A stretch of DNA of 64,000 bases, from NCBI RefSeq assembly GCF_003234365.2, contig NZ_CP126260.1, positions 620,001-684,000 on the forward strand, written 5' to 3'. The stretch is from Curtobacterium sp. MCJR17_020 (GTDB taxonomy: Bacteria > Actinomycetota > Actinomycetes > Actinomycetales > Microbacteriaceae). The stretch's first letter is position 1, and the number at the start of each line of letters is the position of its first letter. The notes under the pieces were generated by a model. It ran no database searches. It was not told the origin of the DNA and saw nothing but the letters and a program-made list of their open reading frames with translations. The position numbers and the translations under genes are program-made. Positions 9,106 to 17,549 of the stretch are shown piece after piece.

Positions 9106-9480
9106 GCCGACCATCCCGTTAACGCGGATGGGACGCCCCCTCTCCGGGGGTGATCGGTCCCGGCTGTCCGACGCCACAGGTAGCGGATGTGGCGGTCAGG
9201 CTCCCGGAGGGACGAGATGGATGTCCGTCTGATCTGGGATTTCCTCATCGGATCCAGCCCGATGGCACCTTGACGGCGACTCGGTTGCCCGCTCGTCCGG
9301 GGTGAACACATGACGACCAATGACCGAAATCCACGCCTTCTGGTACCGAGCTGTGAAACTCCGGTAGATTGAGGCAACTTCGCCATCACAACCGCCAGTT
9401 TCTTGGCCGGGGACAACCACGGGCGGATCAGCGGGCTCTGGGTGTCAGGGTCTGGATCTTCAGATCTTTAGGGGAACCAC
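9106..9480. other. 375-bp intergenic region before the small LAFTG surface gene
   Basis: No convincing gene. A short GC hairpin (CCCCC at 9136-9140 with GGGGG at 9146-9150) just after the DUF4012 stop may be a weak terminator. A possible -10, TAGATT at 9365-9370, would give a 110-base leader before the ATG at 9481; the RBS is a purine stretch TTAGGGG. No known riboswitch class was recognised in the leader. Confidence 0.4.
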
Positions 9481-10041
9481 ATGAAGAAGCTCATCGCTGC
9501 GGTGGTGCTGGCTGGGGCCGCACTGCTCGCCACGCCGACCGTCGCCAATGCCGCCGGTTACACGCCTGACTCCGACGTCTCCGTCTCCGGCACCGCCGTT
9601 GCCGGTGGTACCGCCTCCGTGAACTTCACCGAGGGTGCGTTCCAGGACAACGAGACCGTCAACGTCCAGGTCACCGGTGCCGGTGCGGTCACGCTCGGCG
9701 CGCTGCCGACCACGACCGTCTCGAAGACCTACACCGCTGCCTCCGACGGTTCACTCGCCGTCAAGGTCACCTTCCCGAAGGGCGCTTCGGGTACCTACAA
9801 CCTGACCGCCACCGGCGCGACCTCGGGTGTCGTCGGCTTCGCCGCCTTCACCGTCGCCCCGGCTGACGCTGCTGCTGCTGTCCCCGCTGCGGGTGCTGGC
9901 TCCGGCACCGACGGCACCCTCGCCTTCACCGGTTCGACCGTCTCCGCTCTGGCCCTCTGGGTCGCCGGCGGTGCCGTCGTCCTCGGTGGTGGCCTCCTGC
10001 TGGTCCGCGGCTCGGTCCGTCGTCAGCGCGAGTCCGTCTGA
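9481..10041 (+). CDS. Small secreted surface protein with LAFTG sorting signal
   Basis: 186 aa. Signal peptide (MKKLIAAVVLAGAALLATP, cleavage near ANAAG), then one beta-rich domain of about 100 residues (DSDVSVSGTAVAGGTASVNF onward) that looks like a single Ig-like/fibronectin-like module, an Ala/Pro-rich linker, the pentapeptide LAFTG (9919-9933), a hydrophobic helix and a basic tail RGSVRRQRESV. LAxTG is the signal reported for class E sortases of high-GC Gram-positives, so the protein is probably covalently cell-wall anchored. The same LAFTG, with identical codons, ends the giant protein at 11834. No sortase gene is in the window. Confidence 0.8.
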   Translation: MKKLIAAVVLAGAALLATPTVANAAGYTPDSDVSVSGTAVAGGTASVNFTEGAFQDNETVNVQVTGAGAVTLGALPTTTVSKTYTAASDGSLAVKVTFPKGASGTYNLTATGATSGVVGFAAFTVAPADAAAAVPAAGAGSGTDGTLAFTGSTVSALALWVAGGAVVLGGGLLLVRGSVRRQRESV

Positions 10042-10057
10042 GTCTCGAGCCACTGAA

Positions 10058-10092
10058 CGAAGCCCCCGGAGCGAATCGCTCCGGGGGCTTCG
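10058..10092. terminator. Strong bidirectional hairpin terminator
   Basis: 17-base arms (10058-10074 and 10076-10092, CGAAGCCCCCGGAGCGA and its complement) between the convergent LAFTG surface gene and the VanZ-like gene. It has no long T-run but is GC-rich and symmetric, suiting termination from both sides. Confidence 0.8.
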
Positions 10093-10105
10093 TCGTGTCC
10101 GCGTG

Positions 10106-10576
10106 TCAGTGACGCCGTCGGTGTGCCGCCCACGACAGCACCAGCACCCCGAGCAGCGAGCCCAGAACCGCACCCAGGCCGTTCGCCAGGACGTCGGCCA
10201 CTGATGCGGTGCGCGCGGGTAGGAAGAGCGCCTGGCCGGTCTCGATGCCGACGCTGACGACCAGGCCCGCAGCCGCACCGGCCCACCACCACCGAGCGCC
10301 CGCGAGCAGGACCACGAGCAGGCCCAACGGGACGAAGAAGACCACGTTCGACAACGACTCGACCGTGCCGTAGCCGAACCAGTCGGGCGCCCCGTGGCGA
10401 TGAGCGATCGCGATCACCCGGTCGAGCGTCGGATCGGCTGCCGCGTCGACGGGTGAACCCCAGAACCCGACGAGCACCACCGCGACGCCGTAGGCGGCGG
10501 CGAGCCACGTCGCGACCCGACGGCTGCGGCTGGTGGCCGGGGCGCGCCCTGGATCGCGGGGCCTGTCGGAGGTCAC
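10106..10576 (-). CDS. VanZ-like membrane protein
   Basis: 156 aa from the GTG at 10576. About four transmembrane helices (for example VATWLAAAYGVAVVLVGFW, VVFFVPLGLLVVLLAG) and the VanZ-family signature: SLSNVVFFVPLG followed by SVGIETGQALFLPARTASVADVLANGLGA. VanZ gives low-level teicoplanin resistance in enterococci, but most family members have no known function. The longer frame from 10753 would add a Cys/Gly-rich non-membrane start and is rejected. The gene stands alone, convergent with the surface-protein gene. Confidence 0.8.
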   Translation of the reverse strand: MTSDRPRDPGRAPATSRSRRVATWLAAAYGVAVVLVGFWGSPVDAAADPTLDRVIAIAHRHGAPDWFGYGTVESLSNVVFFVPLGLLVVLLAGARWWWAGAAAGLVVSVGIETGQALFLPARTASVADVLANGLGAVLGSLLGVLVLSWAAHRRRH

Positions 10577-10625
10577 CCGACCGACGGTAGCGAGCCGCGC
10601 CTCCAGACCGGCTCCGCAACCACGC

Positions 10626-10816
10626 GTACCCCGTGCGCCGCCGATCCGGAAAACGAGTACCCCGATCGCTGGCGTGTACCCCGGAAAGACGTCACACCAC
10701 CCCGGAAACCCGGGGGACACCGATGGGCCGCATTGACAGAACCCGTGAATCAACGGGCATCGCTGGCGGTTCGGGCCGTGGTTCTCGTAGCGTTCTGGTG
10801 TCAGCAGATGTACCCC
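10626..10816. promoter_or_regulatory. Cluster of GTACCCC heptamers upstream of the paralogue pair
   Basis: GTACCCC occurs at 10626, 10657, 10676 and 10810, all in non-coding DNA before the 109-aa gene at 10837; two more lie at 11608 and 11685, between its paralogue and the giant surface gene. Chance expectation is well below one per kb. It could be a regulator site, but none is known to me with this sequence. Confidence 0.35.
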
Positions 10817-10836
10817 GGATCGTGAAGGAGAGCGAC

Positions 10837-11166
10837 ATGAGCATCACCGTCAACAACGCGACGCAGGCCGAGGTCACCCTCGACACCGACACGGTCGACA
10901 CCATCGCGATCCTCGAAGCCGACGCGGCGACCTCGACCCGTCCGACCCGCGCGAAGGTCACCTGGGTGCAGGAAGACCAGGGCGAGTGGATCGCCGGCTA
11001 CGGCGGGTACTTCGGCGGCAGCGTCGACAAGCGCGACGGCCGTTTCGTCGCCTCGGACACCTTCGGCCTCGTCGTCGGAGAGTTCGCATCGCTGGAAGAA
11101 GCGCAGACCAAGCTCGAGGACCAGCTCCACGTCATGCTCCCGTCGGTCATCCGACCGGTCGAGTAG
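10837..11166 (+). CDS. Unknown 109-aa protein, first of a tandem paralogue pair
   Basis: Not recognised. 109 aa, acidic, no signal peptide or membrane helix. The central block WIAGYGGYFGGSVDKRDG and the C-terminal FVASDTFGLVVGEFASLEEAQTKL with LHVMLPSVIRP are shared with the equally long protein at 11264. The ATG at 10837 has a good RBS (GAAGGAG, 10824-10830); longer frames are rejected. It lies between a VanZ-like gene and a giant surface protein, 97 bases before its paralogue, and has GTACCCC repeats upstream. The compact alpha/beta pattern (EVTLDTDTVDTIAILEA...) suggests a small soluble cytoplasmic domain, perhaps ligand-binding or regulatory. Confidence 0.8.
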   Translation: MSITVNNATQAEVTLDTDTVDTIAILEADAATSTRPTRAKVTWVQEDQGEWIAGYGGYFGGSVDKRDGRFVASDTFGLVVGEFASLEEAQTKLEDQLHVMLPSVIRPVE

Positions 11167-11263
11167 GCACCAGCGGCGCCGTCGGCGCCCGTCCCACCAT
11201 GCACCATCGGCGTCCGCGACGCCCGCAGCACCAGTACGCAGCAGAGCCCGAAGGAGCACCACC

Positions 11264-11593
11264 ATGAGCATGACCGCCGATCACCACCAGCAGACCGAAG
11301 TGACGCTGGACACCCGGACGATCGAGGTCATCGCCGAAATCGAGGCGCAGGTCGTCGCCGACACCGCGCCGGCTCGCGTCCGCATCAGCTGGGCGCAGCC
11401 CGACACGGGGCTCTGGGTCGCCAACTACGGCGGGTACTACGGCGGCACCGTCGACCGGCAGGGCACGCACTTCTTCGTCGCCGACACGTTCGGCGAGTAC
11501 GTGGGGGACTTCCGCTCCCTCGACGAGGCGAAGGGGCGTCTGGCCGAGCGGCTGCACGTGCTGCTGCCGGACGTGATCCGCGCCACCGCCTGA
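11264..11593 (+). CDS. Unknown 109-aa protein, second of a tandem paralogue pair
   Basis: Not recognised. Same length as the gene at 10837 and roughly half identical by eye: EVTLDTRTIEVIAEIEA, LWVANYGGYYGGTVDRQG, FVADTFGEYVGDFRSLDEAKGRL, LHVLLPDVIRATA. The ATG at 11264 follows a clear GAAGGAG RBS. It ends in a classic terminator at 11622-11646, so the pair probably forms one short transcript from the region before 10837. The conserved surface is the GGY-GG-VD loop and the DTFG...VG-F-SL-EA helix. Duplication followed by divergence, with conservation of exact length, implies both copies are under selection. Confidence 0.8.
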   Translation: MSMTADHHQQTEVTLDTRTIEVIAEIEAQVVADTAPARVRISWAQPDTGLWVANYGGYYGGTVDRQGTHFFVADTFGEYVGDFRSLDEAKGRLAERLHVLLPDVIRATA

Positions 11594-11621
11594 TCCGGAC
11601 CACGTTCGTACCCCCCCGATA

Positions 11622-11646
11622 CCCCACCGGAACCCGGTGGGGTTTT
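11622..11646 (+). terminator. Rho-independent terminator
   Basis: CCCCACCGG (11622-11630), loop AAC, CCGGTGGGG (11634-11642), then TTTT. It closes the transcript of the paired 109-aa genes. Confidence 0.85.
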
Positions 11647-11833
11647 CGTGTGCCCCGATCGGGTGAAACGGGCTTGAGGTGCCCGTACCCCCACAACGAG
11701 TGGTCCCCCCTATTGGGGACCCGTCCTGTCCCCATTTCGCTGTCGAGACCTGCCAGTATCAACCCGGCGCCACCGCCCGTCCTCCCTGAACCGACGGCCG
11801 TGGATCAGGTGCCCGCATCGTCTCGACCCGAAA

Positions 11834-14800
11834 GTGATCATGCTGCCTGCTTCCCAGGGCACCGCTGTGCCTCGACGCCGCTTCGGCGTCCGAACCGTCG
11901 CCGTGTTCGGCGCCGCGCTGCTCGTCGGCGCCGGTCTCTCGACGACCACGGCGGTCATCGCCGCCGAGCCTGCCTCGGCCGTCGATGCGACCCAGAACGG
12001 TGCACTCGTCTGCTACCCGCAGAACACGCTGTACGCGATCGACCGGTCCGGCAAAGTCGTGGCCGTCGACATCAGCGAAGGCGACACCAAGGGCACGACG
12101 AAGGACCTCGTCACCCTCGGCGCCGAGGCGAACAACGGTCTCGGTATCTCGCGCGAGGGTGTCTCGATGTTCGCTGCGGCGAACGGCGGGACCGCGACCC
12201 TTCGTCAGTACGACCCGAAGACGGGCGTCGCCAGCGACCCGGTCGCGACCGACACGACACGGTCCGTGATCCGTGGTGCCGTGAACCCGGCGACGGGCAT
12301 CTACTACTACGGCGACGGCACCGGTTGGCTCGGGGCGTACCGCCCCGCGACCGACACGACGCCGGCGAAGTACCTCGGTCAGGTCGGGCAGATCAACGGC
12401 CTCGCCACGCGGAACGCTGCCGACACAGCGAACGCGAACGGCGACTTCGCATTCAGCTCCCGCGGACTGTTCTTCGTCGTCGCGGCGAACCACGTGTACC
12501 GCGTGAACACGAACGAGGTCCCGACGACACCGGGCACCACAGCGATGACGACGACCGAGATCGCAACCCTGCCGTCCACCACGAACAGCCCGGGCATCGC
12601 GTTCTCGTCCGACGGGTACCTGTACGTGTCGAACACCGTGACGGCGAACAACGTCTCCACGACCACGATCTACCAGCTCGACCCCACCTCGGGTGCGCAG
12701 GTCCGCAGCTTCCCGATCGTCGGCAACTACGCCGCCAGCGACCTGGCCAGCTGCAACTACGCCGACACCGTCACCGGTGAGGCGAGCGTCGACAAGCGCT
12801 GGAACAGCAGTGACCAGTTCAAGCTCTCGATCACCGGCGGCGGCATCACCCCGAACGACGGGACGACCGGTACCACCAGCGGCAGCGCCACGGGCGTCCA
12901 GGCACAGAAGGCGGGCGCGGTCCTGACCACGCCGAACAAGGACTACACGGTCACGCAGACCGCCGACGGCACCACCGACCCGGCAAACTACGACACGACG
13001 TGGAAGGCCGTCGACCGGGGCACCAACGCGGTCATCGCCGAGGGCACCGGGAACACCGGCACCTTCACGTTCCCCGCAGCCACGACCGCCGACGGCACCG
13101 ACGTCATGGTGACCTTCACCAACACGCTCAAGGCCGTCCACGTCACCACCACCTCGGACACCGGCAACACGCCGAACGGCACCACGCTGACCGTGCCCGC
13201 GAAGGGCGTCCTGGCGAACGACAGCGGCACCGGCCTGTCCGTCGTGTCGAACACCACGCCCGCCCACGGCACCGCGACCGTGAACCCCGACGGCTCGTAC
13301 ACGTACACCCCGGCCGACGGCTTCTCGGGCACGGACACCTTCCAGTACACGGCGAAGGACTCCTCCGGCCAGACGTCGACCAGCACCGTGACGATCACCG
13401 TCGCCCCGGCGGGCACCGACGACGCGTTCAGCGTGCACGCCGGCCAGACCGCCACCGCGGACGCGAAGACGGGTCTGCTCGCGAACGACCACGGCACCGG
13501 CCTGACGATCACGGGCAACACGAAGCCCGCCCACGGTGACCTGACCGTCGAGCAGAACGGTTCGTACTCGTACACCCCGATCGCCGGTTACTCCGGTCCG
13601 GACTCCTTCACCTACACGGCGAAGGACGGCGACGGCGCGGCGATCAGCGGCACGGTCACCATCACGGTGCTGCCGACCGCGGGCACCGACACCGTCACCG
13701 CGACGGCCGGAGCCGCCACGTCCGACACCGCCCCCGGCCTGCTCGCCAACGACCTCGGCTCGGACCTGACGGTCACCGGCAGCACCAAGCCGTCGCACGG
13801 TGACGTCGTCGTCGCGAAGGACGGCAGCTACACCTACACGCCCACCACCGGGTACTCCGGCCCCGACTCCTTCACGTACACCGTCACCGACGGCAGCGGG
13901 GGGACCGACACCGTGACCGTGACCGTGAACGTCGCCCCGCTGGCGAAGGACGACACCGTCCGTGTCGCCGCCGGCAACACCTACACCGCCGGCTCCCGCG
14001 CCACCGGCGTCCTGGGCAACGACCTCGGCACCGGCCTGACCGTCTCGTCGAACACGAAGCCCGCGCACGGCGAGCTCACCCTCGACAAGGCGACCGGTGC
14101 GATCACCTACACGCCGGCCGACGGGTTCTCGGGCACGGACTCGTTCCGGTACACCGCGACGGACACCGCCGGTGCGCCGACGACCGCCACGGTGACCATC
14201 ACGGTCAACCCGACGATCGCGAACGACACCACGACGACGAGCGCCGGCACCCCGGTGAACGTCGACGTGCAGCACAACGACCGTGGCACGGACCTGGTCA
14301 CCACGATCGTCACCGGTCCGGCGAACGGCACCGCCGTGGTCGCCGAGGACGGCACCGTCGACTACACGCCGTCGGGCGACTTCTCCGGCACCGACTCGTT
14401 CACCTACACCGTGACCGACGGCTCGAAGGTCACCACCAGCCCTGCGACGGTCACCGTCACCGTCAAGCCGGTCGCGAACGGCGACACCGTTTCGACGAAG
14501 TCCGGCGAGACGCTGACCATCGCGCCGACGACGCTCACCGGCAACGACAAGGGAACGAAGCTGACCGTCACCGACGCGGCCGCCGGGCAGGACGCCGACG
14601 GCACGACGCACGGTGACGTCGCGATCGACCCGGCCACCGGCGTCATCACCTACACGCCGAAGCCCGGCTTCTCGGGCACCGACACCGTCACCTACACGGT
14701 GCGGGACGACTCCGGCCAGACCACGACCGGCACGATCACCGTCGTCGTCGGCCCGATGGCCACCCCGGACACCGCGACCGCCACCGCCGGCACCACGCTG

Positions 14801-17407
14801 ACCGTGGGCGGGGACGGCGACGACCGCACGGGCGTGCTCGCGAACGACGAGGGCACGAAGCTCACCGCCACGGTCGACCTCGAGCCCGCGAACGGCGACC
14901 TCGAGCTGGCGGAGGACGGGTCGTACACGTACACCCCGAAGGACGGCTTCTCGGGCACGGACACCTTCACCTACACGGCGAAGGACCTCTCCGGCGGGAC
15001 GGCCACGGGTGTGGTGACCATCACGGTCAAGCCCGGCACCGAGCCGGACGAGATCACGGTCACGGCAGGCGGCAGCAAGACGGTCACCTCCGCCGACCTG
15101 ACCGGCAACGACCACGGCACCGGCCTGTCCGTGCTCGACATCCCCGTCGGCAAGAGCGGCACGAACGGCACCGCGGTCCGGAACGACGACGGCACCGTCA
15201 CCTACACGCCGAAGCCCGGCTTCTCGGGCACCGACGAGTTCACGTACACGGTCACCGATCGCAACGGCCTCACGAACACCGGCACGGTCTCCGTCCGGGT
15301 CACCCCCGTCACGGCGGGTGGCTCCACGACCACCGACGCCGACGGTTCCATCACCGTCCCAGCCGACAAGGGCGTGCTCGACGGCGCCACCGGCACCGAC
15401 CTGCACGTCACGGGCAACACCGACCCGTCGCACGGTGACGTCGTCGTCGACGAGGACGGCGGGTACACCTACACGCCGAAGCCCGGCTACTCCGGTCCGG
15501 ACTCGTTCGACTACACCGTCACCGACGGCGCCGGCGGGACCACCACCGGCACCGTGACGATCGTCGTCGCACCGAAGGCCGTCGCCGACACCGCGACCAC
15601 CACCGCCTCGACCCCGGTCGACGTCGTGGTCACGGGCAACGACTCCGGCACGAAGCTCACCGTCACCGCGGTCACCAAGCCCGGTCACGGCGAGGCCGCG
15701 ATCACCGGAGGCGCAGCCGGCACCGGCACCGTCACGTACACGCCAGCCGACGGCTTCTCCGGCACGGACACGTTCACCTACACGGTGACCGACCCGACCG
15801 GCGGCACCGCGACGGCGACCGTCACGGTCACGGTCAAGCCCGTCGCCGTCGCGGACACCGTGCGCACCAGCGCCGGCACCGCGCTGGCCATCGCCGGCAC
15901 GACGCTGACCGCCAACGACCACGGCACGACGCTCACGGTCACCGGCCACGGCGACGCCGCGCACGGCTCCGTGACCAAGGGCACCGAGCCCGGCTCGCTC
16001 GTCTACCTGCCGAAGAAGGGCTTCTCCGGCACGGACACGTTCACGTACACCGTCACGGACGGCTCCGGCCAGACCACGACGGCGACCGTGACGGTCCTCG
16101 TCGGCGTCGCCGCCGTCGACCAGTGGCACACCATGCAGACCAACCAGGTGATGCGCACGTCGTCGTCGAACGGCGTCCTCGTCGGTGACTCCGGTTCCGG
16201 CCTCTGGGCATCGATGGAGACGAAGCCACAGCACGGGCGACTCGCGCTGGCGAAGAACGGCTCGTACGTCTACACACCGCCGGCAGACTGGTCAGGCCGC
16301 GACTGGTTCACCTACGCGGCGAACGACGCCGAGGGGCACACCGCGCTCGCGCTCGTCGTGATCGACGTCACCCCGACGGCAGCGGACGACAAGGCAGCCA
16401 CGAAGGCCGGCAAGTCGATCACCGTCGCCGGCCCCGGCGTGCTCGGCAACGACCACGGTACCGACCTGACGGTCGTGACCTCCGGCACGGCGGGGCACGG
16501 CACGGTCTCGATCGCCGCGGACGGCACGTTCGTCTACACCCCGGCGAAGGGATTCTCCGGCACCGACACCGTGACCTACCGGGCGCAGGACGGCTCGGGT
16601 CAGCAGGTCGACGCCACCGTCACCGTCACCGTCGGCATCGACGCGACGAAGGACGCCGGCCACACCATCGCCGGCACGCCGATCGCCCGCGACGCCGCCC
16701 ACGGTCTGCTCGCCAACGACCAGGGCACCCGCCTCACCGCAGCGCTGGACCGGGGGCCGGCCCACGGCACGGTGACGGTCCAGCCCACCGGCGCGTACGT
16801 CTACACCCCGGCCGCCGGCTTCACCGGCACGGACACCTTCACCTACACGGTGACGGACGCCTCGGGGCAGACCACCACCGCCACCGCCACGATGACGGTC
16901 GTCGCCGCCGCGGTCGCGAAGGACGACTCCGCCACCGGGACCGTCGGGCACCAGGTCACGATCGACCCGCTCGACAACGACTCCGCCTCGGGCGGTGCCA
17001 CCTTCGAGACGGGCACCCTGCACCTGATCGACCCGGAGACGGGCAAGCAGTCCGACCGCGTCGTCGTCAGCCACGAGGGCACCTGGACCGTCCGCGACGG
17101 CAAGGTCGTCTTCACCCCGGCGAAGGGCCACACCGGCACCGCGTTCATCGGCACCGCGTTCATCGGGTACACGGTGACGGACAGCAACGGCCAGACGGTG
17201 ACGGCGACCATCACGGTCACCTACCCGACCGGCATCGCGGCAGCGGTCCACACCGCGGAGCTCGCCTTCACCGGTGCGACCGGCCTCGTCGGCCTCGGCC
17301 TCGCGGCGATCGCACTGCTCCTGGCCGGCGTGCTGCTCGTGACGCGTCGCCGCATCGCGGCGGGCATCGCAGCCGCCCCGGGGATCCGACGCAGCGCGCG
17401 TCCGTAA
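11834..17407 (+). CDS. Giant cell-wall-anchored adhesin with 15 tandem Ig-like (Big_9/cadherin-like) repeats
   Basis: 1,857 aa. Order: signal sequence (about 1-45, ending PASA-VDA), a 300-residue beta-propeller-like region (ALVCYPQNTLYAIDRSGKV..., resembling DUF6923), a linker domain ending TFTNTLKA, fifteen about 90-residue repeats (residues 435-1800), the LAFTG sorting signal (17261-17275), a hydrophobic helix and an Arg-rich tail. Each repeat carries a GVLANDxGTGL turn, a YTYTPxxGFSGTDTFTYT core and a TVTVTV strand. Predicted wall-anchored fibre for adhesion or biofilm. GTG 11834 and ATG 11840 are both possible starts; neither has a strong RBS. Substrate is unknown. Confidence 0.9.
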   Translation: MIMLPASQGTAVPRRRFGVRTVAVFGAALLVGAGLSTTTAVIAAEPASAVDATQNGALVCYPQNTLYAIDRSGKVVAVDISEGDTKGTTKDLVTLGAEANNGLGISREGVSMFAAANGGTATLRQYDPKTGVASDPVATDTTRSVIRGAVNPATGIYYYGDGTGWLGAYRPATDTTPAKYLGQVGQINGLATRNAADTANANGDFAFSSRGLFFVVAANHVYRVNTNEVPTTPGTTAMTTTEIATLPSTTNSPGIAFSSDGYLYVSNTVTANNVSTTTIYQLDPTSGAQVRSFPIVGNYAASDLASCNYADTVTGEASVDKRWNSSDQFKLSITGGGITPNDGTTGTTSGSATGVQAQKAGAVLTTPNKDYTVTQTADGTTDPANYDTTWKAVDRGTNAVIAEGTGNTGTFTFPAATTADGTDVMVTFTNTLKAVHVTTTSDTGNTPNGTTLTVPAKGVLANDSGTGLSVVSNTTPAHGTATVNPDGSYTYTPADGFSGTDTFQYTAKDSSGQTSTSTVTITVAPAGTDDAFSVHAGQTATADAKTGLLANDHGTGLTITGNTKPAHGDLTVEQNGSYSYTPIAGYSGPDSFTYTAKDGDGAAISGTVTITVLPTAGTDTVTATAGAATSDTAPGLLANDLGSDLTVTGSTKPSHGDVVVAKDGSYTYTPTTGYSGPDSFTYTVTDGSGGTDTVTVTVNVAPLAKDDTVRVAAGNTYTAGSRATGVLGNDLGTGLTVSSNTKPAHGELTLDKATGAITYTPADGFSGTDSFRYTATDTAGAPTTATVTITVNPTIANDTTTTSAGTPVNVDVQHNDRGTDLVTTIVTGPANGTAVVAEDGTVDYTPSGDFSGTDSFTYTVTDGSKVTTSPATVTVTVKPVANGDTVSTKSGETLTIAPTTLTGNDKGTKLTVTDAAAGQDADGTTHGDVAIDPATGVITYTPKPGFSGTDTVTYTVRDDSGQTTTGTITVVVGPMATPDTATATAGTTLTVGGDGDDRTGVLANDEGTKLTATVDLEPANGDLELAEDGSYTYTPKDGFSGTDTFTYTAKDLSGGTATGVVTITVKPGTEPDEITVTAGGSKTVTSADLTGNDHGTGLSVLDIPVGKSGTNGTAVRNDDGTVTYTPKPGFSGTDEFTYTVTDRNGLTNTGTVSVRVTPVTAGGSTTTDADGSITVPADKGVLDGATGTDLHVTGNTDPSHGDVVVDEDGGYTYTPKPGYSGPDSFDYTVTDGAGGTTTGTVTIVVAPKAVADTATTTASTPVDVVVTGNDSGTKLTVTAVTKPGHGEAAITGGAAGTGTVTYTPADGFSGTDTFTYTVTDPTGGTATATVTVTVKPVAVADTVRTSAGTALAIAGTTLTANDHGTTLTVTGHGDAAHGSVTKGTEPGSLVYLPKKGFSGTDTFTYTVTDGSGQTTTATVTVLVGVAAVDQWHTMQTNQVMRTSSSNGVLVGDSGSGLWASMETKPQHGRLALAKNGSYVYTPPADWSGRDWFTYAANDAEGHTALALVVIDVTPTAADDKAATKAGKSITVAGPGVLGNDHGTDLTVVTSGTAGHGTVSIAADGTFVYTPAKGFSGTDTVTYRAQDGSGQQVDATVTVTVGIDATKDAGHTIAGTPIARDAAHGLLANDQGTRLTAALDRGPAHGTVTVQPTGAYVYTPAAGFTGTDTFTYTVTDASGQTTTATATMTVVAAAVAKDDSATGTVGHQVTIDPLDNDSASGGATFETGTLHLIDPETGKQSDRVVVSHEGTWTVRDGKVVFTPAKGHTGTAFIGTAFIGYTVTDSNGQTVTATITVTYPTGIAAAVHTAELAFTGATGLVGLGLAAIALLLAGVLLVTRRRIAAGIAAAPGIRRSARP
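13136..17230 (+). repeat. Fifteen in-frame Ig-like domain repeats within the giant surface gene
   Basis: Average unit about 273 bases. The best conserved stretch encodes (Y/F)TPxxGFSGTDTFTYT; repeats 8, 9, 12 and 15 diverge most (repeat 12 has WSGRDWFTYAAND, repeat 15 is longer). DNA identity between units is moderate rather than near-perfect, suggesting an old expansion. Confidence 0.9.
17135..17164 (+). repeat. Perfect 15-bp tandem duplication inside the last Ig-like repeat
   Basis: GGCACCGCGTTCATC occurs twice in a row (17135-17149 and 17150-17164), doubling GTAFI in the protein. It keeps the frame and replaces the FSGTDTF position of the domain core. Confidence 0.9.
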
Positions 17408-17421
17408 CCACCGCGGTCGAC

Positions 17422-17473
17422 CGGGAGGCCCGGATCACGTCAGCCGACAGGCAGACGTGATCCGGGCCTCCCG
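17422..17473. terminator. Long perfect inverted repeat, terminator-like
   Basis: 20-base perfect arms, 17422-17441 and 17454-17473, starting CGGGAGGCCCGGATC, with a 12-base loop, right after the giant surface gene. No T-run. It belongs with the inverted repeats at 38253 and 54649 that share the CGGGAGGC core. Confidence 0.75.
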
Positions 17474-17549
17474 TCGTCGTGCCGTGGTCGCGTCCGACGT
17501 ACGCCGTCACGCGGGGCGGTGCGGCTCCGCCGCTCGCTAGCCTCGGAGG

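Noticed and set aside
11759..16234. 1,491-codon open frame on the minus strand
   Set aside because: It is antisense to the 15-repeat adhesin. It is Arg/Gly/Val-rich, has no domain, and arises because the + gene's third positions are almost all G/C, which removes stop codons on the other strand.
13136..17230. CRISPR-like array
   Set aside because: The repeats are protein-coding Ig-like domains of about 270 bases with no spacers and with codon-level divergence.
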